Positions 1 through 6,457 are shown, counted from the first letter of the stretch. The stretch: DNA of 9,053 nt from an uncultured Candidatus Poseidoniales archaeon (GCA_950068635.1 CATMIM010000024.1:1-9053); one strand, 5' to 3'. The notes: generated from the sequence alone by a model not told the origin. A program made the numbers and translations.

Positions 1-861
1 GATCGCTTGGTGGTGGGCGAGCGGTTTCCCGAATGTCTCCCGTTCGTGAGCATACTTCAGCGCCGCCTCGAAGGCCCCCTGGGCGATTCCCAGCGCCTGG
101 GCGGCGATTCCGATGCGACTGTTGTCGAGCGCGTTCATGGCGATGGCGAACCCACCTCCAACCTCTCCGAGCACGTTGGCAGCAGGAACCCGGCAGTCCT
201 CGAGCACCAGTGAGCAGGTGTCCGATGAGCGGATGCCCAGCTTGTCCTCCTTCTTCCCCACGGAGAAGCCATCGAATCCACGCTCGACGATGAACGCGGT
301 GGTCCCGCCGTGCTTCTTCACACCGTAGTCCGGATGGTCGACGACCTTGGCGAACAGCACGTAGATGTCCGCGCTGTCGCCGTTGGTCACCCACATCTTC
401 GTTCCGTTGAGGATGTACTGCTCCCCATCATCCGAGAGTTTCGCTTTGCAGGAGAGCGCCGCCGCATCCGTTCCCGCCCCCGCCTCTGATAGTGAGTATG
501 CTCCGACATCAGTCCCTGACAGGCGGCTGAGATACTCCTGCTGCAGCGCGTCGCTGCCGTGCAGTGCGATCGTCTTGCTGCACAGGCCTACATGAACGGC
601 GAAGAACACCGAGAACGAGGGGTCGACGCGCGCCAACTCCTCGATGATGATCGTCTCGCAGATGTCGTCGAGCGGATTTCCTCCGTATGGCTCCGAGATG
701 GTGATGCCCTGCAGACCGAGTTCACAGAAGCGTCTCCACTCCTCGACGGGAGCCTGCTGCTGCTTGTCGCGCGCCGCGATGGTCGGAGTAAGTTCGGCTT
801 GTGCCCAATCGCGCACCAGGTCGCGAATCATCTGCTGCTCCTCGCTATGCTCGAAATCCAC
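1..861 (-). CDS. Acyl-CoA dehydrogenase, C-terminus cut by window edge
   Basis: This FAD flavoenzyme oxidises an acyl-CoA to the trans-2-enoyl-CoA, probably in fatty-acid or branched-chain amino-acid breakdown, and gives its electrons to ETF. The 287 visible codons cover the helical N-terminal domain, the beta-barrel middle domain and the start of the C-terminal helical domain. Visible family marks are YSLSEAGAGTD (residues 122-132), KMWVTNG (155-161), KLGIRSSDT (207-215) and HERETFGKPL (272-281). The isovaleryl-CoA dehydrogenase-type catalytic Glu is absent: LDNSR at 245-249 stands where that family has LDLER. The base is therefore probably the usual C-terminal Glu, which lies outside the window, so the substrate cannot be assigned. 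The GTG start is chosen because an AAGGGGG ribosome site lies six bases upstream; the nearby ATG at 899 is out of frame. It diverges from the H-like gene. Confidence 0.93.
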   Translation of the reverse strand, partial: MDFEHSEEQQMIRDLVRDWAQAELTPTIAARDKQQQAPVEEWRRFCELGLQGITISEPYGGNPLDDICETIIIEELARVDPSFSVFFAVHVGLCSKTIALHGSDALQQEYLSRLSGTDVGAYSLSEAGAGTDAAALSCKAKLSDDGEQYILNGTKMWVTNGDSADIYVLFAKVVDHPDYGVKKHGGTTAFIVERGFDGFSVGKKEDKLGIRSSDTCSLVLEDCRVPAANVLGEVGGGFAIAMNALDNSRIGIAAQALGIAQGAFEAALKYAHERETFGKPLAHHQAI

Positions 862-867
862 GGTCGA

Positions 868-874
868 CCCCCTT
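868..874 (-). promoter_or_regulatory. Ribosome binding site fixing the GTG start of the acyl-CoA dehydrogenase
   Basis: AAGGGGG on the minus strand sits six bases before the GTG at 861. It supports GTG as the start, since no in-frame ATG lies nearby upstream. Confidence 0.7.
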
Positions 875-915
875 GAATGGCGAACAGTGGCCGATTCATG
901 AAGGAACCCCCACCC

Positions 916-937
916 GCCCTTGCTTGTGAGGAAGGGC
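916..937. promoter_or_regulatory. Imperfect dyad in the divergent promoter region (possible operator)
   Basis: The arms GCCCTTGCTT and GAGGAAGGGC face each other across two bases, with 8 of 10 positions complementary. The dyad lies between the divergent acyl-CoA dehydrogenase and H-like genes, just upstream of the TATA-like element. A dimeric repressor site is one reading; chance in GC-rich DNA is another. Confidence 0.25.
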
Positions 938-952
938 TGGCCGGGAGAGTCG

Positions 953-966
953 AATTATTCAAATAA
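953..966 (+). promoter_or_regulatory. TATA-like element for the H-like gene
   Basis: AATTATTCAAATAA is an isolated AT-rich patch in a GC-rich gap, preceded by purine-rich GGGAGAG that could act as a BRE. Its centre is about 41 bases before the ATG at 1001. Transcription starting about 25 bases downstream of the element would leave a short leader that still contains the ribosome site GGAAGGGTG (987-995). Confidence 0.45.
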
Positions 967-1000
967 CGGACTTGGCACGGCTCGCCGGAAGGGTGCTGTA

Positions 1001-1504
1001 ATGGCGGACGGAGACTACATCGAGTTCAAGATCGTCGAGGGCAGAAAATACTCGAAAGAGCACCTCTGGTTCGAGGTGGTCGACAAGGACGAGCACACCT
1101 TCAAGATCGGCATAAGTGATTTCCTTCAAGCCGACCTAGGTGAGATCATTCGGGTCATTCTGCCGCAGCGACATGATGTGGCTGAGTTCTCGATGGAGGA
1201 CTTCGACGCCGATGATGGGCCCGACGCGGGCAACGGTGCCAAGGATGCGGGCCCCATCGGGGATGAGATGGCCGAGGGAGAAACTCTGGTGACTCTACGG
1301 AGCGCAGATGAGAGTTTGTCCATCGAATCCCCATTCTCAGGACATGTGATTGAACTCAACGGCGAAGTGGAGGACTCCCCGGAACTCGTCAACGAAGACG
1401 CCTATGGGGATGGCTGGCTGATGATAGTCAGGCCCCACGACTTCGAGCCCGAGGAAGAACTCCTCGAACCCGACGAATACCTCGAGCACCTCCACGAGGT
1501 CTGA
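1001..1504 (+). CDS. Glycine cleavage H-like protein lacking the lipoyl lysine
   Basis: The 167-residue protein has the fold signatures of glycine cleavage H protein: YSKEHLWFEV (17-26), GISDFLQADLGEI (37-49), SPFSGHVIELN (110-120) and EDSPELVNEDAYGDGW (124-139). In true H proteins a lysine in an ESVKA-like loop carries lipoate and shuttles the aminomethyl group between P and T proteins. Here that loop reads RSADESLSIE (100-109), with Asp103 at the lysine position, and there is no lysine at all from residue 82 to the end. An acidic, low-complexity insert (about 58-85, MEDFDADDGPDAGNGAKDAG) splits the domain, and the C-terminal tail is also acidic. No P or T protein gene is nearby. It therefore probably does not work in glycine cleavage; a scaffold or binding role is possible, but no function can be assigned. 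The start at 1001 is preferred over 920 because GGAAGGGTG lies at 987-995 and homology begins just after it. Confidence 0.85.
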   Translation: MADGDYIEFKIVEGRKYSKEHLWFEVVDKDEHTFKIGISDFLQADLGEIIRVILPQRHDVAEFSMEDFDADDGPDAGNGAKDAGPIGDEMAEGETLVTLRSADESLSIESPFSGHVIELNGEVEDSPELVNEDAYGDGWLMIVRPHDFEPEEELLEPDEYLEHLHEV

Positions 1505-1573
1505 GCGCGGCCGCATGAACTGGAACCCGTAGAAACGGCTGTTCTGGGTGCAGGACTCGGGCTGGATCGGATT
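1505..1573. other. Convergent gap between the H-like gene and mvaS
   Basis: This 69-base spacer separates two genes that end tail to tail. I see no strong hairpin or T-run in it; the best candidate is a 4-base-pair stem, CCGT-AGAA-ACGG, which is too weak to call a terminator. Confidence 0.5.
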
Positions 1574-3127
1574 CTAATTGACCCAACGGTAGGAGCGGGC
1601 GCCTTCGAGGACGCCTTCTGTTTCGACATCGATCAGTGCGAACTCTCCTGAGGGTTTGACGACGCTCTTGTGGAGTGTCCCTTTGTGTAGTTCGGTGTAC
1701 GTCAGTTCATCTATGGCCATGCGTCCGGCAAGCCGCTCGAACAGGTTCCAGCCGGAGACCACCTCACGCCAGCTCTCAGACACCGTCCCCTCGAACACCT
1801 TCGCCTTGGCGCCCGATCCGTACCCGCACAGCCCGAATGTGCCACCCTCGAGGGATGAGTTCTCCTCGTAGTCGGACTCGAAGGTCGACATGAGAGCCAG
1901 GAAGATCGAGCCGGTGTACTGGTTGCCGATGAGGCTCGAGGCACGTTGGCCCTTCTCGATTCTGCGCAGGTGGAATTTCTGGTACGAAGTGGTTTTGGAG
2001 ATGGCCCGTCGGTATCCGTTGGCCGACTTCTCGTAGGACGACTCTCCCTCTGGTGTGTCCTCGAAGTCGTCGCGCAGCGGCTCCTCGCCGATCTCTGCAA
2101 TGATCTCATCCCACACAGGTCCGCCGCGCCGGTCGTGGCGAAATACGTCCGGGAACATTCGCTTGGCTTGGAAGGCGTAGGGAAGATGCACGATGATACG
2201 CGACCACTGCTCGGTGAGTGGCTCGTCGGTCTTGGGGTTCCAGCGACCGTCATCCACCGCCTGGCGCTGGAAATCGCCGAACGCGGTCTTCACCGCCTCT
2301 TGGTAACAACTGTTGGAGTACTGGCCGTCGAACACAGGCTCGTCGCGGTGGATGTGCACCGTCTCCTCTCCATGAGAGAAGATGCCCAGTCTGCGCACCG
2401 TCGACTCGGGCAGATGCTTGATCATCCGCTCCGCCATCCCTTCCTTGATGTTCTGGCCGGTCTCCCTGGCCAGTTGCAGCACGTGCTGGATGACCGAGGT
2501 GATCGAGACCTCGCGGCGGGGTTTGAAGAAGTCGTGCACGGGGGTGGTCGAGACCCCCCAGCGGTCGGGAATGGTGATCAGGCGCGGGTTGTGGCGCACG
2601 AGCAGCGCCCCACCTCCAGCGCCCTGGGTGTACTCGCCGGTCGATTCAAGGTCGTACTTGGCGTTGTCACTGAAGACGACGATTCCAATCCTGTCAGCTT
2701 CCTCGCCACCGCGGGCGACCCAGTCAAGCGTGTTGTGCAGGGCGTCGACTGCACCTATGCAGGCGAAGGTCATGTCAACGACGTCGCAGTTGCGGAAGCA
2801 GTCATTGCCGTACTTCTGCTCGTAGCGCTGCGTCAGCATGTCAAGGATGTAGGTGGCCGTCGGTTTTGAGCCGTCGAGTGCGCTCTCGGTTCCGAGATAC
2901 ATCCTGCCTATCGTTCTCGGGTTGAGTCCGTTGCGATCGATAAGGCGGGTGGCTGCGTTGGCACCCATCGTCGCGGTGTCCTCGTGAGCGTCGGGAACGG
3001 ACATCGCTGAGAGGCCAAGCCCCTTGTTCAGCTTCCCATAGTCAGCGCCTCGCATAACTGCGAAATCCTTCATGTCGAAGTAGATGCGCGGGAAGTGAAT
3101 CGAGATGTCGTCTATGCCTACTTTCAT
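1574..3127 (-). CDS. mvaS: Hydroxymethylglutaryl-CoA synthase, MvaS/eukaryotic-like family with an insertion
   Basis: The enzyme condenses acetyl-CoA with acetoacetyl-CoA to give HMG-CoA, the entry to the mevalonate route for archaeal isoprenoid lipids. The 517 residues align with MvaS-type synthases. The catalytic Glu is at 81 (LGTESALDGSK), the acyl-carrying Cys at 123 (DMTFACIGAVDAL) and the catalytic His at 314 (IIVHLPYAFQAKRM). Further marks are EYTQGAGGGALLV (165-177), GNQYTGSIFLALMS (401-414) and GLCGYGSGAK (432-441). Staphylococcal MvaS has about 390 residues. The extra length includes roughly 50-55 residues between DFFKP (199-203) and PVFDG (264-268), where bacterial and human enzymes have about seven. 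The region from 330 to 390 is also longer than in bacteria but similar in length to human. GGGAGGGAG lies six bases before the ATG. It follows the tyrosyl-tRNA synthetase gene on the same strand after 136 bases, so it may have its own promoter. Confidence 0.93.
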   Translation of the reverse strand: MKVGIDDISIHFPRIYFDMKDFAVMRGADYGKLNKGLGLSAMSVPDAHEDTATMGANAATRLIDRNGLNPRTIGRMYLGTESALDGSKPTATYILDMLTQRYEQKYGNDCFRNCDVVDMTFACIGAVDALHNTLDWVARGGEEADRIGIVVFSDNAKYDLESTGEYTQGAGGGALLVRHNPRLITIPDRWGVSTTPVHDFFKPRREVSITSVIQHVLQLARETGQNIKEGMAERMIKHLPESTVRRLGIFSHGEETVHIHRDEPVFDGQYSNSCYQEAVKTAFGDFQRQAVDDGRWNPKTDEPLTEQWSRIIVHLPYAFQAKRMFPDVFRHDRRGGPVWDEIIAEIGEEPLRDDFEDTPEGESSYEKSANGYRRAISKTTSYQKFHLRRIEKGQRASSLIGNQYTGSIFLALMSTFESDYEENSSLEGGTFGLCGYGSGAKAKVFEGTVSESWREVVSGWNLFERLAGRMAIDELTYTELHKGTLHKSVVKPSGEFALIDVETEGVLEGARSYRWVN

Positions 3128-3133
3128 GGGTCT

Positions 3134-3142
3134 CTCCCTCCC
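3134..3142 (-). promoter_or_regulatory. Ribosome binding site of mvaS
   Basis: GGGAGGGAG on the minus strand, six bases before the ATG at 3127, supports that start. Confidence 0.7.
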
Positions 3143-3219
3143 GGCTGCGCAGGGTTTGTTTTAGAATCCTGTCCCTTACAGAGGAGGGTTCCGACCCAAT
3201 TGAACATGCGCTTCACTTG

Positions 3220-3249
3220 TCCAAGTCAAAGTCATACGGTGTTCCAAGT
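3220..3249. repeat. Direct repeat TCCAAGT with an adjacent dyad, upstream of mvaS
   Basis: TCCAAGT occurs at 3220-3226 and again at 3243-3249, 23 bases apart (about two helical turns). The first copy also forms the right arm of the perfect inverted repeat ACTTG-TC-CAAGT at 3215-3226. The element lies in the gap between the tyrosyl-tRNA synthetase stop and mvaS, about 90-120 bases upstream of the mvaS start. A regulator site is possible; the function is not shown. Confidence 0.3.
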
Positions 3250-3263
3250 AAGGAGAGGCTGAC

Positions 3264-4433
3264 TCAATCGCCGGTGATCTCGCTGACTGCGGCCAGCAGT
3301 TCGGGCGCCGCAGCGAAGTGTTCGGCGAGCGGCGCGAGCAGTCCAGCGAGCGCGTCAGCGACGGCGAGTTTGTAGTCGAGTGGGTGCACTTCGCCAGCCG
3401 CGAGCGCCTTCCTCAGCGCGGCGAGGTCATCCCAGGTCGAGGGTTCCCCATACTTCGGATCGGGGGTGATGGTGAGGCTCCCGAGTTGCGGCATGAGGAT
3501 ATGCTCAACGAGTTCGTGTACTGGTGAGTCCGAATCTTCTGGGTCCAGATACGCCTTGCGCAGTTTCCTCCCGAGTTCGTCGGGCTCATCGTGCAGCAGC
3601 ACAGCCCCCTCGGGGTCGGATTTCGACATCTTGTGGTCGAACGATTCCATCCGCGCACCGCTCGCCTTGAGGCTGGAGATGATCGGGGTATGCACGCAGG
3701 TCGCCTTTGTCCAACCGTATCGGTCGGCGACATCGCGCATGTACATGTGCGCCTTGCGCTGGTCCATCCCTCCGAGCGCGATGTCGATGTGCATCTCGAA
3801 GATGTCCGCCGCCTGCATCGCGGGGTAGAAGAATTTCGAGGTGTCGTTGTCGGCTGCATCCTCGCCGCGTCCCATGATGCTGAAGGTTCTGCGCACTCTG
3901 GACAGACTCATGTTCTTCGAGCAGCGGAGCACGGTCGCCCAGTAGTCGCCTGATTCCATGAGTTCGCTGGCATACAGGAAGCGGAGTTCACCAGAGCCCT
4001 CTCCCTCTGCAGGGTTGCCGAGCAGCACCCGGAAGATCTCCTCCATGTAGCGAGCCGTAGTGCGGATCTTGTCCATGTCCCCGCCGAACTTGTCGTTCAC
4101 CCAGGCGTGCCAGTCGGCGAGGAATATGAGCACGTTGCCTCCGGAATCGAGTATTCGTCTGAGCGTCAGGGATTGTACGAGCCAGCCGATGTGCGCTTTT
4201 CCGCTCGGCTCGTAGCCGACGTAGCAGCGCAGCACCCCGTCGCCAGAGTGCGACTCTCCGCTCGCCATCGCAGATACCAGATGGTCGAGTCCGACCACCT
4301 CTTCCACACCGGGAAGCATCCAGGCGATTCGCGCCCTGTCCGAGTCGCTGAGCGCCGAGAAATCAGTGTCCGGAGCGTGAGCGTTGAGCAGTTCTCCGAC
4401 TGCCTCAGTGCTCAGGTCACTCGGTCCGGTCAT
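3264..4433 (-). CDS. tyrS: Tyrosyl-tRNA synthetase, archaeal type
   Basis: This class I synthetase charges tRNA-Tyr with tyrosine. The 389 residues show YVGYEPSGKAHIG (71-83, with the HIGH-type motif HIG), YPAMQAADIF (203-212), GGMDQRKAHM (221-230) and the KMSKS loop (268-272). By alignment with the Methanocaldococcus enzyme, the tyrosine-binding residues are Tyr71, Tyr203, Gln207, Asp210 and Gln225. HPLD at 350-353 matches the archaeal HPMD segment, whose Asp contacts the anticodon. There is no bacterial S4 RNA-binding tail. The residues around the ligand exclude tryptophanyl-tRNA synthetase. The N-terminus is about 39 residues longer than in Methanocaldococcus and contains no recognised domain. 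The start is supported by AGAGGGG (4440-4446), six bases upstream. The gene is 37 bases downstream of the 177-residue gene and is probably cotranscribed with it. Confidence 0.95.
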   Translation of the reverse strand: MTGPSDLSTEAVGELLNAHAPDTDFSALSDSDRARIAWMLPGVEEVVGLDHLVSAMASGESHSGDGVLRCYVGYEPSGKAHIGWLVQSLTLRRILDSGGNVLIFLADWHAWVNDKFGGDMDKIRTTARYMEEIFRVLLGNPAEGEGSGELRFLYASELMESGDYWATVLRCSKNMSLSRVRRTFSIMGRGEDAADNDTSKFFYPAMQAADIFEMHIDIALGGMDQRKAHMYMRDVADRYGWTKATCVHTPIISSLKASGARMESFDHKMSKSDPEGAVLLHDEPDELGRKLRKAYLDPEDSDSPVHELVEHILMPQLGSLTITPDPKYGEPSTWDDLAALRKALAAGEVHPLDYKLAVADALAGLLAPLAEHFAAAPELLAAVSEITGD

Positions 4434-4469
4434 CGGCGTCCCCTCTGCTCATCAGGGTTAGAGGTTGGG

Positions 4470-5003
4470 TCAGCCTTCGAGCAGTTTTGCGAGTTTCTTA
4501 GCCCTGCCATCGGCACGGGTGAAGTCACCCCTCTCGAGCGCTTCTTCGATCTCGACGATGAATCCCTCCGCCTCGACCCTCGTGTCGTTGGTCAAGGAAG
4601 TCGACATCCCAAGGAAATGACGTGCTTGTTTGACCGCGGAGAGCGACTTGGTTCGCTTCTTGGCGAACTCCTTCGCCTTGTCACCTCGCTTCTTGGCATC
4701 GTAGCCGGTGGCGGCATCGAGAAACGCCGACCAGCGCTGGCGTGATTCCATCGCCTGCTCACGCCCATCCTCCTGTTCGAGGAAATCCGACAGTTCGTCG
4801 CCCTTCATCTGCTGCACTTCGACGAGCAAGGTGCCATCAGACCCGTATTCCCCAGACACGAGCGACAGGATTGCAAAACGACCCTCGAATCCATCGTCGC
4901 CGCTGGCCTTCACGTCTTCGAAGTGTTCGCGAGCCAACTTGATGAGGCCTCCGTCCGCGTTGATCTGCTTCATCAGTCCACGCTTGACGTGAAAGCGCTC
5001 CAT
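4470..5003 (-). CDS. Uncharacterised charged helical protein
   Basis: I do not recognise this 177-residue protein. It has no signal peptide or membrane segment and looks cytosolic. Residues 20-75 mix short helices with probable strands (GRFAILSLVS, 41-50; GTLLVEVQQM, 57-66). Residues 80-130 are rich in Lys, Arg and Glu and probably helical. The C-terminal portion (142-176) looks like a helical hairpin ending in a Lys/Leu-rich helix. The frame is supported by its conserved-looking composition and its 37-base spacing to the tyrosyl-tRNA synthetase gene. The frame stays open to 5216, but that extension would overlap the signal peptide of the divergent propeller gene. The ATG at 5003 is therefore chosen; the ATG at 4973 is an alternative. 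Neither has a clear ribosome site, so a leaderless transcript is possible. Confidence 0.75.
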   Translation of the reverse strand: MERFHVKRGLMKQINADGGLIKLAREHFEDVKASGDDGFEGRFAILSLVSGEYGSDGTLLVEVQQMKGDELSDFLEQEDGREQAMESRQRWSAFLDAATGYDAKKRGDKAKEFAKKRTKSLSAVKQARHFLGMSTSLTNDTRVEAEGFIVEIEEALERGDFTRADGRAKKLAKLLEG

Positions 5004-5114
5004 GAGCACGGTCGGGCAACACCGGTGGTTCAATCTTTCTGCCAGCGAGACTCGATGCAACATCCCAGTACGGAACCGCGTAGGGATAAGACGGACCTCC
5101 CGCTCGACCAACTC
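5004..5114. promoter_or_regulatory. Divergent intergenic region with weak AT-rich elements
   Basis: This 111-base spacer separates divergently transcribed genes. TTCAATCTTT (about 5029-5038) is a weak TATA-like patch that could serve the minus-strand gene starting at 5003, and GGGATAAGA (5083-5091) could serve the plus-strand start at 5115; both distances are about 25-30 bases. The perfect palindrome CACCGGTG is at 5020-5027. None of these is a strong match, so the promoter assignment is tentative. Confidence 0.3.
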
Positions 5115-6386
5115 ATGGGAGACCGGTCCCGCCCCCTCTCCGTCGCCGCAGTGCTGTTGCTGATGCTGCTCCCCACTCCAGTGCTGGCGCACAATACGGT
5201 GGTCGAACTCAAACACATCCGCATCATCGAACTGCGCGACATCGGCGTCGAGGAGTCAGCACTCTCGCCGGACGGCATTGACGTGCTGCTGGTGGGATTG
5301 GAGGGTTGGGCACATCTGCTGGATGCGGCCGACCCGAATGCGGAGGTGGAGTTGAACAGCAATGACGAGGATGACCTGCGCGATGTCGATTGGCACCCGC
5401 GTGGGAACACCGCCTTGATCGTGGGCGATTCGGGAACGATGCTGCGCTACGCCCGCGAGGACCACTCGATCACCCATGTCTCCGGATCTGCTGGAGCGCT
5501 GTACGGCCAGGACCTGTCGGCCGTCTCCTGGGACGGCCCGGGCAACTGGGCGTACCTCGGAGGGCCGGGGGGGCTGCTGATGCGCTACCGGGAGAATGGG
5601 ACCACCGGCGAAGGTGAGTTCCACGTCCTCGAAGGTTCACGCAGCAGCGACATCACCGCCATCGACTGTCATGCGGTGATGCACTCTCACTGCGCGGTGA
5701 GCACGCGCTCTGATGGTCTGGCGCTCATCGACGTCAACCACACCGTGCATTGGCTGCCCACCTCGGGTGCTACCGACTGGGCCGATGTCATCTGTCCCAG
5801 CGCGGGAATCGACCGCTGCGTGGCGGTCGGCCGCGACCAGACGGTCGGGGTCGTTCTGCTCGACGTGAATGACGCCGGCAACAACCAGTTCCACTCGAAG
5901 CGGGTGGAGACTGAGGGCCAGTTCACCGGGATGCAGGTGCGCGACGAGGGCTCGCTGCTCCTGACAACCGCTCCGCTGGGCTACGTCGACTGGCTGCTGG
6001 AGGGCGGCAGTGACCAGTTGGGGCAGGCGTATCCGTGGATCGACAACGACCACGTGGGAGAAGAGGGCGTGCTCTTGCTGTTGAGCAACCAGCGCATCAT
6101 CGGTGGCTGGTCGGATGCGAGCGAGACCGGTTACGGCATCACCTCGTACGGCACCGTCTTCCACTATGCACCGCCATCTGACTCACTCTCGGACAAGCTC
6201 GGCTCTGCGATTGCACCATTGCTGGTGATCATCGCTGTTCCAGGCGTCGTGCTCGGCCTGATCTACATGAGTTCGCCCAAATTGCAGAAATGGTACATGG
6301 GCCGCCGCAAGGCGAAGCACCAGGCGAAAGTGGACGCGGCCAAGGCGGCTGACAAGGAGCGCGCTGGCCGGAAGAAGCGCCGCTGA
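5115..6386 (+). CDS. Secreted beta-propeller protein with C-terminal membrane anchor
   Basis: The 423-residue protein starts with a signal peptide: a basic start, then the hydrophobic core VAAVLLLMLL, then likely cleavage after VLA (residue 25). A repeat of 42-46 residues follows, clearest at DLRDVDWHPRGNTALIVGDS (87-106), DLSAVSWDGPGNWAYLGG (133-150), DITAIDCHAVMHSHCAVS (179-196) and DWADVICPSAGIDRCVAVG (221-239). Weaker blades lie at about 44-70, 268-297 and 313-351, so a seven-bladed WD40/YVTN-like propeller is likely. A membrane helix follows at about 363-384, then a strongly basic tail (386-423). The propeller should face outside and the tail the cytoplasm. The only four cysteines form two matching pairs (185/193 and 227/235). 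The ligand is unknown; binding or sensing at the cell surface is an inference. ATG 5115 is chosen for the signal peptide; ATG 5055 in the same frame is possible. No clear ribosome site precedes either. Confidence 0.82.
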   Translation: MGDRSRPLSVAAVLLLMLLPTPVLAHNTVVELKHIRIIELRDIGVEESALSPDGIDVLLVGLEGWAHLLDAADPNAEVELNSNDEDDLRDVDWHPRGNTALIVGDSGTMLRYAREDHSITHVSGSAGALYGQDLSAVSWDGPGNWAYLGGPGGLLMRYRENGTTGEGEFHVLEGSRSSDITAIDCHAVMHSHCAVSTRSDGLALIDVNHTVHWLPTSGATDWADVICPSAGIDRCVAVGRDQTVGVVLLDVNDAGNNQFHSKRVETEGQFTGMQVRDEGSLLLTTAPLGYVDWLLEGGSDQLGQAYPWIDNDHVGEEGVLLLLSNQRIIGGWSDASETGYGITSYGTVFHYAPPSDSLSDKLGSAIAPLLVIIAVPGVVLGLIYMSSPKLQKWYMGRRKAKHQAKVDAAKAADKERAGRKKRR

Positions 6387-6444
6387 AGGCTACACTTCTC
6401 CACTGTCGGCACGTTCATCAGCGAGCGGCATCCCGGCGCAAACG

Positions 6445-6452
6445 AAAGGTGG
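6445..6452 (+). promoter_or_regulatory. Ribosome binding site that decides the start of glutaryl-CoA dehydrogenase
   Basis: AAAGGTGG ends five bases before the ATG at 6458. The in-frame GTG at 6449 lies inside this site, so the ATG is preferred. Confidence 0.7.
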
Positions 6453-6457
6453 CACAG

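Noticed and set aside
920..1000. 27-codon N-terminal extension of the H-like protein
   Set aside because: It would run through the TATA-like patch and the ribosome site; H-protein similarity begins after the ATG at 1001.
1529..1540. Short stem CCGT-AGAA-ACGG as a terminator in the convergent gap
   Set aside because: A four-base-pair stem without a T-run is expected by chance.
1711..2253. 180-codon minus-strand frame inside mvaS
   Set aside because: It is a shifted frame of mvaS, rich in Arg, Ser and Thr, with no motif.
1946..2869. Long plus-strand open frame opposite mvaS (307 codons)
   Set aside because: It is antisense to a gene with full catalytic motifs; its translation has no recognisable domain and a composition typical of a shadow frame in GC-rich DNA.
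3264..4433. Tryptophanyl-tRNA synthetase as an alternative for tyrS
   Set aside because: YPAMQAAD, GGMDQRK and HPLD match the tyrosine enzyme, and the archaeal tryptophan enzyme has different residues at these places.
4107..4745. Plus-strand frame of 212 codons opposite the tyrosyl-tRNA synthetase start
   Set aside because: It is antisense to the synthetase and the upstream gene, with no recognisable domain.
5004..5216. N-terminal extension of the 177-residue minus-strand gene up to 5216
   Set aside because: It would overlap the signal-peptide coding region of the divergent gene and reads as low-complexity Gln/His-rich sequence.
5637..6164. Minus-strand open frame opposite the propeller gene (175 codons)
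   Set aside because: The plus strand carries the signal peptide, repeats and membrane anchor in one continuous frame; the antisense product shows no domain.
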